A DNA stretch of 64,000 nt from a bacterium (lineage in GTDB: Bacteria; Pseudomonadota; Alphaproteobacteria; SP197), in contig JAPPGE010000082.1 of NCBI GenBank assembly GCA_028821455.1, forward strand, positions 1 through 64,000, given 5' to 3'. The notes beneath the pieces were generated by a model. It was not told the DNA's origin and did not search any database. It saw nothing but the letters and a program-made list of their open reading frames with translations. The position numbers were made by a program, and so were the translations under genes. Below are positions 46,590 through 56,054 of this stretch, piece by piece (positions within the stretch are counted from its first letter, which is position 1; each line of letters starts with the position of its first letter).

Positions 46590-48943
46590 TGTTCGGATTT
46601 GACGGTGTCGAGGTCGGGCTCCTCATTACCCTGGTGTGCCTGTTTGGCGGGATCCTCTCGGGGTATCCCGTGGCCTTCGCCATTGGCGGATCCGCACTTG
46701 TCGCCTTCGCCATCATCGCCGGCCTGAGTGAATCCGGCCTGCTGGTCAAGGAAGTCATCGACAGCCGCAGCGACGACTATGCGGCACTGATCGGCTCGGG
46801 CGTGAAGGAACACGCGATCACCCTCTTTCGCTATCCCGACCTGCCGACACTGACCGTTCCGGTCTTCGAGAAGGGTGTGGATGGCGCCTTCTTCCGCATC
46901 CTCACCTTCATCGTCAACCGGATGAATGAACGCGTGCTCGCCGGCCCCTCCATCGAACTGCTCCTGGCCGTCGCCATGTTCATTCTCATGGGCATCTCCC
47001 TGGAGCGCTCGCGGATCGCCCAGGACCTGTTGACGTCCATGGCCCGTGTCTTCGGCGCTCTCCCCGGGGGCCTGGCTGTCTCTGTGGTGGTGGTGGGCGC
47101 CTTTCTCGCCGCTTCGACCGGTATCGTCGGCGCCACCGTCGTCACCATGGGGCTGCTGTCTCTGCCCACCATGCTGCGCAACCGGTATTCGCCCGAGCTG
47201 GCGACCGGAGTGATATCGGCCTCGGGTACCCTGGGGCAGATCATCCCGCCATCGATCGTGATCGTTCTCCTTGGAACCCTCGCCGGCGACCTCTACTCGA
47301 CCGCTCAGGAGGAACGTGCGGTGACCGCGGGGTGCCGTGATGCTCTCACATATCTCGGCGAAGCGGCCGTGGTCTCCGTGGGCACTCTCTTCAAGGCGGC
47401 AATCGTTCCCGGCCTGCTTCTGGCGTTCATCTATGCCGCCTATGTGTTCTGCTATGCCCTGGTGCGCCCCTCGAAGGCGCCTCCCGTGCGTGTCGCCGCC
47501 GCCAGCCTGGCGGATGAGGGTGCCACTCTCAACCATCGTCTCTTCTGGTTCCTCGCCGTCCCGGGTCTGGTGATTGCCCTGGCAGGAGGAATGGTGACCG
47601 CCGGCATTGCCGGCCCGCAAACGGTTGACCGGCTGGCTCTCGTCGAGCGACCGGAATCACCGGAGCTGCGCACCAACGTTACCGACGATTGCAAGAAATC
47701 CATGATCGAGCTCCACGGGCAGGAAAAATGGGACCGGTCGGTTGCCGTGGCGGGATCCGGAGCAGCGGCCGAATTCGTGACGCCGACGGACGAGGAGCTC
47801 GATGTTCTCGAGGCCGAAGCCATTGCCTTCCTGCCACCGGTGTCCGAAAAACTGCTGGTCGGCCTCGTCATCCTGGGTCTGGTCATGTCGATCGCCTGGG
47901 GTGTCGCGCCATCCGCGTCCCGCCGGCCCCTTCTCGTCGGTGCCGGCGGGATTGCCGCCACGCTGGCGGCGGACGCCTGGCTGGTGACACCGGTGATGAG
48001 CACCGGCACCGCCTGGCTCATCCTCGCGCTACCGGTCGTTGCCGTGCTCTACGGCGTGCGCCATGCGCTGCCGCGCCTTGCCGAGGTCGAAGTCCTGCGC
48101 GTCGTCTTCCCGCCTCTCGTTCTCATCGTTGCCGTGCTCGGTTCCATACTCGGTGGCGTGACGAGCCCGACCGCCGCCGCCGGTCTCGGCGCGTCGGGAG
48201 CGCTGATGCTGTCGGCCTACCGCCGCCTCTCCGAGCGCAAGGACCACCGCAAGGGGAGGTTCATCATCATGTCGGCGTGGGCCGTGGTGGTGTTCCTGCT
48301 CGTCGGCACCAGTTTCGATCTCAGAACGTCGATCGAGGTGGTCGGTTTCGAGAACTGGCTGGCCTTCATCGTTTCCGTCGTCGCCTACCACATTGCATTT
48401 GCGGGGCTGATCTACTCCTGTGTCATTCTCTATCGCGACGGGATTCTGGGTTCCGTGGTGCGCGATACGGCGAAGGTGACGGCGATGGTGTTCGCCATCC
48501 TGATCGGTTCCCAGATGCTCAACCTCGTGGTGATTTCCTATGGCGGCGAAGAGCACATCCAGGAGTTCCTGCGCTCGTTCGACGACGAGATGGTCGTCTT
48601 CCTGGTGGTCATGGCCGTGCTCTTCATCTTGGGGTTCGTCCTTGATTTCCTGGAGATCATCTACATCGTCATTCCCATCGTCGGGCCGGTGATCTACGGC
48701 GGTACACTCGATCCCAAGTGGGTGACGATCATGATCGCCGTCAACCTGCAGACCTCCTTCCTGACACCGCCCTTCGGCTTTGCGCTCTTCTATCTGCGTG
48801 GCGTGGCGCCGCCGAACATCACCACGGGCCAGATCTACAGGGGTGTGGTGCCCTTCGTCATCATCCAGTTGATTGCGCTCACACTGATGTGGCTCATCCC
48901 TGACATCACCACATTCCTCCCGGACTTCCTGCCGGAGCATTGA
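46589..48943 (+). CDS. TRAP transporter large permease (DctM), with extra domains
   Basis: 784 residues, against about 430 for standard DctM. The family core is split: 'GGILSGYPVAFAIGGSALVA' at the N terminus, then 'STGIVGATVVTMGLLSLPTM' and 'SASGTLGQIIPPSIVIVLLG' near 185-235. The closing half, 'GGVTSPTAAAGLGASGALML' and 'NLQTSFLTPPFGFALFYLRG', lies at about 520-760. Inserts sit near 50-120 (hydrophilic) and 290-460 (a soluble stretch flanked by helices). The protein moves substrate with a sodium gradient. Confidence 0.88.
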   Translation: MFGFDGVEVGLLITLVCLFGGILSGYPVAFAIGGSALVAFAIIAGLSESGLLVKEVIDSRSDDYAALIGSGVKEHAITLFRYPDLPTLTVPVFEKGVDGAFFRILTFIVNRMNERVLAGPSIELLLAVAMFILMGISLERSRIAQDLLTSMARVFGALPGGLAVSVVVVGAFLAASTGIVGATVVTMGLLSLPTMLRNRYSPELATGVISASGTLGQIIPPSIVIVLLGTLAGDLYSTAQEERAVTAGCRDALTYLGEAAVVSVGTLFKAAIVPGLLLAFIYAAYVFCYALVRPSKAPPVRVAAASLADEGATLNHRLFWFLAVPGLVIALAGGMVTAGIAGPQTVDRLALVERPESPELRTNVTDDCKKSMIELHGQEKWDRSVAVAGSGAAAEFVTPTDEELDVLEAEAIAFLPPVSEKLLVGLVILGLVMSIAWGVAPSASRRPLLVGAGGIAATLAADAWLVTPVMSTGTAWLILALPVVAVLYGVRHALPRLAEVEVLRVVFPPLVLIVAVLGSILGGVTSPTAAAGLGASGALMLSAYRRLSERKDHRKGRFIIMSAWAVVVFLLVGTSFDLRTSIEVVGFENWLAFIVSVVAYHIAFAGLIYSCVILYRDGILGSVVRDTAKVTAMVFAILIGSQMLNLVVISYGGEEHIQEFLRSFDDEMVVFLVVMAVLFILGFVLDFLEIIYIVIPIVGPVIYGGTLDPKWVTIMIAVNLQTSFLTPPFGFALFYLRGVAPPNITTGQIYRGVVPFVIIQLIALTLMWLIPDITTFLPDFLPEH

Positions 48944-49047
48944 TCCGCCGAGGTTCAAGTCCCTCCGGTTGCACGTCCGTCGTCAGCGGGGCGTCGTCGC
49001 GGCAGGGTCCTGGGTGATGGAGCGTGCTTGCCTTCGCCCGTCCACGG

Positions 49048-49788
49048 TCAGGCGGACCTTGGCGGGAGATCGATCCAGCTGTCGTCGGTCAGGGCCTGCA
49101 GCGGTCGGAAGTTGCCCTTGTAGGACATCGTTTCGCTGCCAGCGATCCAGTAGCCCAGATAGACATGGGCGCGGCCTGTTTCCAGCGCGTGGGCGATGTG
49201 CCAGAGAATGAGCCAGGTGCCGAGGCTCCTGCGCGACATCTGCGGATCGTAGAACTTGTAGACTCCGGAAAGCCCGTTCTCCATCCAGTCGGTGAGCGAG
49301 ACGGCGACGAGGATACCGTCTGTGGTGCGGGCCTCGACAAGGCGTGTATCGACAGGCGTGTCACAGACCATCTCCCTGAAGTCGCCGTAGTCCATCATCG
49401 ACATGCCGCCACCCTGATGGCGCGCCTCGATGTAGCGACGAAAAAGCGCATGGTGTTCCGGCGTGGCCTCCGGCGCGGCAACGTTGACCTCGAGATCCCG
49501 GTTGCGGCGCAGGATGCGGCGGTGGCTGCGCGACGCACGGTAGTCCGTCACCGGTATCCTGACCGGAACGCAGGCATCGCATCCGACACACGCAGGCCGG
49601 TAGGCCACCTGGTGGGAACGTCGGAATCCGGCCTGGCTCAGAACGTCGTGGAGACGTGCCGGCTCGTCCGACGCCTGGAAATCGGTCAGCACCATCTGTT
49701 CCTCACGATCCGGCAGGTAGGAACAGGTGCGTTCCCTCGAGGCGGAAAACAGGACAAGTGGCCTGCCTTTGTCCCTTCCTTCCTTCAT
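49048..49788 (-). CDS. bpt: Aspartate/glutamate leucyltransferase
   Basis: 246 residues. It transfers Leu from Leu-tRNA to N-terminal Asp or Glu, making substrates for the ClpS-ClpAP N-end-rule pathway whose genes lie at 22.9-25.6 kb. Family blocks: 'CSYLPDREEQMVLTDF', 'FRRSHQVAYRPACVGCDACV' and 'PVRIPVTDYRASRSHRRILR' (conserved Cys pair), then 'YLGYWIAGSETMSYKGNFRP' near the C terminus. It is divergent from the next gene across 69 bases. Confidence 0.94.
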   Translation of the reverse strand: MKEGRDKGRPLVLFSASRERTCSYLPDREEQMVLTDFQASDEPARLHDVLSQAGFRRSHQVAYRPACVGCDACVPVRIPVTDYRASRSHRRILRRNRDLEVNVAAPEATPEHHALFRRYIEARHQGGGMSMMDYGDFREMVCDTPVDTRLVEARTTDGILVAVSLTDWMENGLSGVYKFYDPQMSRRSLGTWLILWHIAHALETGRAHVYLGYWIAGSETMSYKGNFRPLQALTDDSWIDLPPRSA

Positions 49789-49857
49789 GTGAGACGCGGA
49801 CTCCCGCTTTCCGGTTGTTCCCGATCATGGCATGGTGGCGCGATCCGGGATCGAGCC

Positions 49858-50841
49858 ATGCAGTATACCAGACACCCCCCGGCGAACGGTGCCATACCGG
49901 AGATCGACATTGCGCCCTTCAGTGAGCGCGATGAGAAGGCCCGCGATCTCGTCGCAGCGAGAGTTCGTGCGGCGTGCGAGGATACCGGGTTCTTCCTGAT
50001 TTCCGGTCACGGGTTTCCCCGGGCACTCCTCTCCCGCATCGGTGAGGCATCCCGCGAATTCTTCGATCTCCCCCTTGAGCAGAAGAGGCAGGTCGGCGAG
50101 AGCGGACCCGTCCCGGGCGGATTGATGTATTTCGGGCATGGCGCCGAAGCGCTTGGGGCCACTCTGGGAGCGGAATTGATCGGCGACTTCAAGGAGACCC
50201 TCGACTTCGGACCGGGATTCCATGGTGACGCGTGGCCGTGCGAACCGGCGGACCTGGAGCCGGCGTGGCGGGCGTGTTACGGGGCGATGTCGGAGCTGGC
50301 GCAGACATTGCGCCATGTGTTCGCCAGGTCCCTCGATCTTGACGCCGACGGTTTCGACAAACTGTTCGAGGGGCACCTGTCGTCATTGAGGGTCATCAAC
50401 TATCCGGAGCAGACCCGTCCGCCGCGTCCGGGCCAGTTGCGGGCGGGCGCCCACTCGGACTATGGCGTCCTGACAATTCTCGCGACGGATGATGCGCCGG
50501 GTGGCCTTGAAGTCCTGAAACGGGACGGTTCATGGTGTGCCGTTCCCCACGTGGCCGGCGCATTCGTGGTCAACATCGGGGACGCGATGATGCGCTGGAC
50601 GGATGATCACTGGGTGTCGACCCGGCACCGCGTGGTCAACCCGCCGCGTGACTCGACAAGGCCCACGCGCCGCCAGTCGATCGCCTACTTCCACAACCTG
50701 CCGCGTGATACCACCATCGCGTGCCTGGAACCGTTTCGCCAGGCGGGGCGTCAGCCGAAGTACCCGCCCATCACCTATGGTGAGTATGCGACGCTCCGCT
50801 ATCGCCAGGCTCATGGCGACGACAAGAACCTCGAATTGTAG
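49858..50841 (+). CDS. Isopenicillin N synthase-like 2-oxoglutarate/Fe(II) oxygenase
   Basis: 327 residues from the ATG at 49858. An N-terminal DIOX_N region ('IPEIDIAPFSERDEKARDLV' and 'ACEDTGFFLISGHGFPRALL') is followed by the jelly-roll core. The iron triad is H and D in 'GAHSDYGVLTIL' and the distal H in 'STRHRVVNPP'. The Arg-x-Ser that holds 2-oxoglutarate is 'RRQSIAYFHN'. Typical reactions are hydroxylation or oxidative demethylation of small metabolites. It lies 11 bases upstream of a Rieske oxygenase gene, so it may share its amine-degrading role. Confidence 0.9.
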   Translation: MQYTRHPPANGAIPEIDIAPFSERDEKARDLVAARVRAACEDTGFFLISGHGFPRALLSRIGEASREFFDLPLEQKRQVGESGPVPGGLMYFGHGAEALGATLGAELIGDFKETLDFGPGFHGDAWPCEPADLEPAWRACYGAMSELAQTLRHVFARSLDLDADGFDKLFEGHLSSLRVINYPEQTRPPRPGQLRAGAHSDYGVLTILATDDAPGGLEVLKRDGSWCAVPHVAGAFVVNIGDAMMRWTDDHWVSTRHRVVNPPRDSTRPTRRQSIAYFHNLPRDTTIACLEPFRQAGRQPKYPPITYGEYATLRYRQAHGDDKNLEL

Positions 50842-50852
50842 CGGAGGTCCAG

Positions 50853-51971
50853 ATGACATCGCATTCAGCAGCCGCACTGGGCATCGATATCGAAGAGATT
50901 GACCGCAGACTTTCGGAGAACTGGAGTCTGCCCACCCGGTTCTACTCGGATCCGGATATCTTCAGTCTCGAGCTTGAGGCGATCTTTGCGCGGCGTTGGC
51001 AGTTCTTCTGCCCGCTCCACAAGGTGAAGAATCCGGGAGACGCTGCTGTGAGGCAGGTTGGACGCTATCCCGTCGTCGTCGTGCGCGGCCGTGACGGCCG
51101 CCTCAACGGATTTCTCAATGTCTGCCGGCACCGCGGCTACACCGTCGTTGAAAGGGACAAGCGTTCCTGCGTGCGCCTCGTCTGCCGGTACCACGGGTGG
51201 TCCTACAATCTCGACGGTTCGCTGGCTCATGCACCCGACGCCGCCGGCGAAGCCGGGTTCTGTTCCGCAGACCTTGGTCTCAGACGGGTAGCGGTCGACG
51301 AGTGGGGCGCCATGGTGCTGGTCCATCCCGATCCCGATGCGGCGCCCCTGCGCGATACCTACCCGGAGATGTTCCGCACGGCCCGCGAGGCCGGATTCGA
51401 CATCGATACGGACGACTGGATCCCCTACAGGGAGGTCGTCTATGACATCCCCACCAACTGGAAGCTGTGGTACGACAACGGTACCGAATGCTACCACTGT
51501 CCCAACATCCACTCGGAATCCTTCGGCAAGGCCTTCAACGTGGATCCCGCTCTGACCGACATGCGCCTGGGTGAGGGTTTCACGTCGTACACGTTCATGA
51601 GCCCGGCAGAGAGGTCGGCCAACGACCTGATGGCGAACAGCTATATCTCGTTTCAGCTTTTTCCCGGCATGACCTACATCGCGCAGGATGAGTTCATGCA
51701 CATGACCGGCATGACGCCCCTGGAACCCGGCCTGACGCGGCACACCGCGTACTACATGGCGCACAGAGGCGCTGACGAGGAGCGACTCGAAGGCTGGTTC
51801 AGGATCTGGGATGACACCTATCGCGAGGACAACGAGATCACGGCGGTGCAGTACGAGAACCTCAAGTGTGCCCGTCAGCCCCACAATCGCTATGTCGCCG
51901 GGCGTGAAGCACCGGCACAGCACATCAACGCCATGGTGTGGAAGGATTGCAAGGCGGCCCTGCTCGCCTGA
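50853..51971 (+). CDS. Rieske non-haem iron oxygenase, alpha subunit (betaine/carnitine-type)
   Basis: 372 residues. The Rieske [2Fe-2S] centre is C91-H93 ('NVCRHRGYT') and C111-H114 ('VCRYHGWSY'). The mononuclear iron site has H215 and H220 in 'NGTECYHCPNIH'. A Glu (E212) sits where other oxygenases carry the bridging Asp, as in carnitine monooxygenase CntA. Members of this subgroup oxidise or demethylate quaternary amines such as carnitine, stachydrine or glycine betaine. The partner reductase gene is not nearby. Confidence 0.88.
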   Translation: MTSHSAAALGIDIEEIDRRLSENWSLPTRFYSDPDIFSLELEAIFARRWQFFCPLHKVKNPGDAAVRQVGRYPVVVVRGRDGRLNGFLNVCRHRGYTVVERDKRSCVRLVCRYHGWSYNLDGSLAHAPDAAGEAGFCSADLGLRRVAVDEWGAMVLVHPDPDAAPLRDTYPEMFRTAREAGFDIDTDDWIPYREVVYDIPTNWKLWYDNGTECYHCPNIHSESFGKAFNVDPALTDMRLGEGFTSYTFMSPAERSANDLMANSYISFQLFPGMTYIAQDEFMHMTGMTPLEPGLTRHTAYYMAHRGADEERLEGWFRIWDDTYREDNEITAVQYENLKCARQPHNRYVAGREAPAQHINAMVWKDCKAALLA

Positions 51972-52063
51972 CCGCCGCGCCGCGCACAGCCTCGGCCAGG
52001 GCATGCCGGCCGCCTGAAGGCAAGGAGGGCGGTCACCCTCGAATTGTCTGAAGGAGGACCGTC

Positions 52064-52936
52064 ATGCATGGCACGATCTGCGTGGTCGGGCTGGGAACCA
52101 TGGGCCGTCCCATGGCCCGGTGTCTTGGCTCGGCAGGATGCGACCTGGTCGGTTGGGACAGAGATGCCGAGGCGAGGAAGGGGCTGGCCCTGGCATCTCT
52201 CGAGGAGACAGCGCTCGGGGCGGATACGGTGATGACCATGCTCCCGGATGGCGAGAGCGTGGCTTCGGTGATCGAAACCCTCCTTGAACAGCGGAAGGAT
52301 CGCATCTTTCTCGACTGTTCCTCGATCGATGTGGCCACCACGCGCCGCCTTGCCGGGATGGCGGCAGCAGCGGGCTGCGGATTTGTCGATGCGCCGGTGT
52401 CGGGTGGCCCCGAAGGCGCAGCGAACGGAACCCTGAGCTTCATGGTTGGCGGATCGCCGGGCCATGTCGCCCGGGTCCGGCCCCTGCTCGACATCATGGG
52501 ACAGCAGGTCATTCATTTCGGCGAGACCGGATCGGGCCAGGCCGCCAAGGCCTGCCACAACATGATCTGCGGCATCACCATGCTCGGTGTTTGCGAGGCT
52601 TTCGCGCTGGCGGAGTCTCTCGACCTCGATGCCGGGAAGTTCCACGACCTGTGCCGCGGAGCCGCGGCGCAGAGCTGGATTCTGGACAACCGCTGTCCGG
52701 TACCCGGACTGATGTCCGATGCGCCGGCAACCCATGACTACACCCCGGGGTTTGCCGCACGGCTGATGGCCAAGGATCTTTCCCTCGCCCAGCAGGCGGC
52801 ATTGATCTCCGGTCAGACAACGCCCTTCGGAGCCGAGGCCGCACGGCGTTTCGCACACTTTGATGCATCCGGGCATGGTGACCTCGACATCTCCGCCATC
52901 TACCGGGCGATCCGTCGTGGATCGATGACGGGGTGA
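52064..52936 (+). CDS. Beta-hydroxyacid dehydrogenase (3-hydroxyisobutyrate dehydrogenase-like)
   Basis: 290 residues, starting with 'VVGLGTMGRPMARCLGSAG' (Rossmann motif for NAD(P)). The substrate-binding block 'FVDAPVSGGPEGAANGTLSF' and the catalytic Lys in 'SGQAAKACHNM' define the family. It oxidises short hydroxyacids or reduces semialdehydes. It is placed after the Rieske oxygenase and before the convergent dimethylglycine-dehydrogenase-like gene, so it may handle the carbon skeleton left after amine removal. The two convergent stops are only two bases apart. Confidence 0.9.
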   Translation: MHGTICVVGLGTMGRPMARCLGSAGCDLVGWDRDAEARKGLALASLEETALGADTVMTMLPDGESVASVIETLLEQRKDRIFLDCSSIDVATTRRLAGMAAAAGCGFVDAPVSGGPEGAANGTLSFMVGGSPGHVARVRPLLDIMGQQVIHFGETGSGQAAKACHNMICGITMLGVCEAFALAESLDLDAGKFHDLCRGAAAQSWILDNRCPVPGLMSDAPATHDYTPGFAARLMAKDLSLAQQAALISGQTTPFGAEAARRFAHFDASGHGDLDISAIYRAIRRGSMTG

Positions 52937-52938
52937 TG

Positions 52939-55344
52939 TCAGGCCTTCAGGCGAGCGTTGTCCGGATCGTAGAAGGGCAGGGGCGACGGTGCCGCGGGAC
53001 AGTCGTTCCCGAGGATCCTGATGGACCAGGAGCCCGGTCGCGTGTTGGCCCTGACATAACCCAGGGCAAGACGTTTCATCATGCGAAAGCCGGTGCCGGC
53101 CGATGTCACGTAGCCGACCGGCACCGAATCGAGGAGGATCGGATCACCGGGCAGCGCGTCCGCATCGCTGTCGGCTATGGTGAATCCGGCGAATCGCCAG
53201 GCGGATCCGGTTCGGCGCTGTCGCGCCACGGCATCGCAGCCCATGAAATCCGTCCTGTCGAAGGCAATGAAGCGCTCCAGTCCGGCATCGAACGGGGTGT
53301 ACTCGATGCCGATGTCGAGACCCCAGGCGTGATAGCCCTTTTCGAGACGCAGTGAATCGAGGGCCCATGAGCCGAAGTCGACGAGACCCAGGTCCCGTCC
53401 GGGGTGCCGCAAGGCGTCGTGGACCGTCCGGAGATCGGCTGAAGCGAGATGAAGTTCCCAGCCCAGTTCGCCGGCATAGGAGACGCGCAGGGCCGTCGCT
53501 GCACATCCGGCGACGGTGACGGGGCTCGCGGTGAGCCAGGGCATCGCATCGTTCCCGAGACCGGCATCGGTTACGGTTGCCAGAAGGTCGCGTGACAGGG
53601 GTCCGGCCAGCATGAGGGTGGCGTCCTGCGCATATCCGCGGCGCAGTGTGACACGCCATCCCGCCGGCAGGGCTTCTCGCAACCAGTCGTGGTCACGCTG
53701 TTCGGCCAGGGTCGGACCGCACAGAAGATAGTGGTTCTCGCCCAAACGGGTGATGGTGGCCTCGCTCCAGATCCTGCCTGACGGGGTGAGCATGTAGGCA
53801 AGGCGCGTGCGGAGTGCTGCCGGAATCCGGCCACAGAACACCCGTTCGAGATACCGCGTTGCATCCGGTCCCTCGACCTCGAACTTGGAGAAACCGCCGT
53901 GGTCCATGATGCCAACACGATCGCGAACTCCCTCGCATTCACGCCGCACCGCATCGCGCCACGGTTCCCGGTCGCGGAAACTCAAACGCGCATCGTCCCT
54001 TCTGCCGTCGGTGTCGAACCAGGAGGCGCGTTCCCAGCCACCGATTTCACCGAAGACCGCACCCCTGGAAGCCAGGGAGCGATAGAGAGGTGTTGTCCTC
54101 ATGGGCCGTGAAGAAGAGAGAAGACGCCGGGGGTAGGGAATGGCGTACTGCAGGCCGTAGACCTCGACCGCTCGTTCGACAGCCATCCCTTGCGTGGCCC
54201 AGTCGCCAAAGCGGCGGGGATCCCAGGCCGCCATGTCCCACTCGGTTTCGCCTTCGCTGATCCACTCTGCAATGGCTTTGCCGGCGGCGGCAGAATGGGT
54301 GATGCCGATCTGGATGCCGCAGGCATGAAAGAAGTTCCTCAGGCCATAGGCCGGACCGCACAGCGGCAGGGCATCCGGAGAGTAGGCGATGGGGCCGTTG
54401 ACGAAACGCCGGACTCCGGTCTCCCGAAGCAGCGGAAAATGATCAAGCGCCTTTTCGAAGGCCAACGCGATATCGTCGGGTGACTCGTTGAAGAGCTGGT
54501 GGGCAAAGTCCTGTGGCAGCCCGTCGACGAAGGCTGGCCGGCCGGGATGATCGTAGGAACCCAGCAGCATCCCGGCGCCTTCGCGCCTCAGGTAGAAACC
54601 GAGATCGGGATCCCGCACCAGGGGGAAGGCTTCCTTCGATTCCAGGAGAGCGGTGAGGGGCTCGGTGACCAGGTACTGGTGCTTGAGTGTTGCCACCGGA
54701 ATGGACTGTCCGGCAAGGCGCGCCACGGCTCCGCCGTAGAAGCCGGCGGCATTGACGACGGTGTGGGCGATCACGTCACCCTTGTCGGTCGTCACGCGCC
54801 ATTCACCGCTGCGCGTGGCCGAAAGATCCGTGACCCGGGTGAACCGCTCGATCGCAGCACCGGCCTGGCGGGCCTGTCCGGCGAGCGCCTGCGTGAGTTG
54901 GGAGGGGTCGATGTCCCCTTCACCGGGATCGAGAATGCCACCGATAACGTCCGGTCCGGCCTTATAGTGGGGATGCAGCGCCTCCATCTCGCCAGGCGTG
55001 ATCATCACGAGCTCCACGCCGGCGGAGGTCGCCAGACCGGCGAGGTGCCGGAACAGATCGATGCGATCCTCGCCGTGGGCCGGCCAGAAGGCGCCGGTAT
55101 GGTGATAGCTGACGTCCTCTCCGAGATCGCCATAGAGACGCCGCGCATAGGCGCCTGCGCGCATTCCGAGCCAGCTTGTCGCATAGATCGGAATGTTGCC
55201 CGCAGCATGCCATGTGGAACCGGATGTGAGTTCATCCCTTTCGATCAGCAGGCACTCGGTGACACCGGCCCGGACCAGATGCCACAAGCAGGAAACGCCG
55301 ACGGCACCGCCGCCGATGACAACGACCCTCGCCGAACTCTGCAT
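52939..55344 (-). CDS. FAD oxidoreductase with GcvT domain (dimethylglycine dehydrogenase-like)
   Basis: 801 residues. An N-terminal DAO-type FAD domain has 'VVVIGGGAVGVSCLWHLVRA' and the covalent-flavin His in 'SGSTWHAAGN'. The C-terminal half (about 430-800) is GcvT/aminomethyltransferase-like: 'DHGGFSKFEVEGPDATRYLE', 'GELGWELHLASADLRTVHDA' and 'KGYHAWGLDIGIEYTPFDAG'. Such enzymes demethylate dimethylglycine or sarcosine and pass the one-carbon unit to tetrahydrofolate. With the Rieske oxygenase it supports stepwise N-demethylation of a betaine. Next upstream on its strand is the racemase-like gene. Confidence 0.9.
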   Translation of the reverse strand: MQSSARVVVIGGGAVGVSCLWHLVRAGVTECLLIERDELTSGSTWHAAGNIPIYATSWLGMRAGAYARRLYGDLGEDVSYHHTGAFWPAHGEDRIDLFRHLAGLATSAGVELVMITPGEMEALHPHYKAGPDVIGGILDPGEGDIDPSQLTQALAGQARQAGAAIERFTRVTDLSATRSGEWRVTTDKGDVIAHTVVNAAGFYGGAVARLAGQSIPVATLKHQYLVTEPLTALLESKEAFPLVRDPDLGFYLRREGAGMLLGSYDHPGRPAFVDGLPQDFAHQLFNESPDDIALAFEKALDHFPLLRETGVRRFVNGPIAYSPDALPLCGPAYGLRNFFHACGIQIGITHSAAAGKAIAEWISEGETEWDMAAWDPRRFGDWATQGMAVERAVEVYGLQYAIPYPRRLLSSSRPMRTTPLYRSLASRGAVFGEIGGWERASWFDTDGRRDDARLSFRDREPWRDAVRRECEGVRDRVGIMDHGGFSKFEVEGPDATRYLERVFCGRIPAALRTRLAYMLTPSGRIWSEATITRLGENHYLLCGPTLAEQRDHDWLREALPAGWRVTLRRGYAQDATLMLAGPLSRDLLATVTDAGLGNDAMPWLTASPVTVAGCAATALRVSYAGELGWELHLASADLRTVHDALRHPGRDLGLVDFGSWALDSLRLEKGYHAWGLDIGIEYTPFDAGLERFIAFDRTDFMGCDAVARQRRTGSAWRFAGFTIADSDADALPGDPILLDSVPVGYVTSAGTGFRMMKRLALGYVRANTRPGSWSIRILGNDCPAAPSPLPFYDPDNARLKA

Positions 55345-55349
55345 TGTCT

Positions 55350-56054
55350 CTAGCGTTGTGCCAGGAGTTGACCGAAGCCGTCGATCGGGTCCGTGATCCC
55401 GAGATGCCGCAGGGTCTGCCAGTAGAGGGCCGCATTGCAGGCGACCACCGGTTTGCCTGTCAGTGTCTCCAGGGACGCGACGAGGTGGCAGACCGGAAGG
55501 GCCGTTCCCACCTGGAGGATGGCATCGCAGTCACTGGCAGCGACCTCGAGAAAGGCCGCCTCGATGTCCTCCGGCGACGTCTTGCAGATTTCCGGCAGCG
55601 ATGGTGCGTCGGTGCCGGCGACCGCGGCCACGGCGAACCCGGCGTCCACCGCATTGCCGGTGACGACCTCATTGGTGGCAGCATCGAAGGGTGTGACGAT
55701 GGAGATCCTCCTGGCATCGAGGCGCCGCAGGGCCTCATGACAGGCGGACGAGGCATTGAAGACCGGGATTCCCAGCGACGAAGCCAGACCGCGGCAGCGC
55801 TCCTGGAGTTTCTTCACGCCACCCGGCCCGGCGTCCGTGGTCAGGCCGATCGCCAGGGCTGCCGGATTGCAGTCCATCAATCTGGTGGCCTCGGCGTCGA
55901 GGTCCTCCGAAATCTTCTCGCCGCCCAGGCGGAATCTCTGCATCTGGTTTGTCACGCCAGGCGGACGCAGGGATTCAAGTTCCGGCTGCACGACGGTGTT
56001 CATCGCCGGTGTCATCACACCGATGATCGAGCGATAGCCCAGAGTGTCGGTCAT
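55350..56054 (-). CDS. Asp/Glu racemase superfamily protein (arylmalonate decarboxylase/maleate isomerase-like)
   Basis: 234 residues. 'YRSIIGVMTPAMNTVVQPEL' is the N-terminal active-site region of the maleate isomerase and arylmalonate decarboxylase branch. The second Cys is kept, C206 in 'KPVVACNAALYW'. At the first Cys position the sequence reads 'IGLTTDAGPGG' (T72/T73), so only one catalytic thiol is visible. That arrangement matches decarboxylase-type more than racemase-type members. The reaction is unknown. It lies between the flavoprotein and an SRPBCC gene in the amine cluster. Confidence 0.8.
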   Translation of the reverse strand: MTDTLGYRSIIGVMTPAMNTVVQPELESLRPPGVTNQMQRFRLGGEKISEDLDAEATRLMDCNPAALAIGLTTDAGPGGVKKLQERCRGLASSLGIPVFNASSACHEALRRLDARRISIVTPFDAATNEVVTGNAVDAGFAVAAVAGTDAPSLPEICKTSPEDIEAAFLEVAASDCDAILQVGTALPVCHLVASLETLTGKPVVACNAALYWQTLRHLGITDPIDGFGQLLAQR

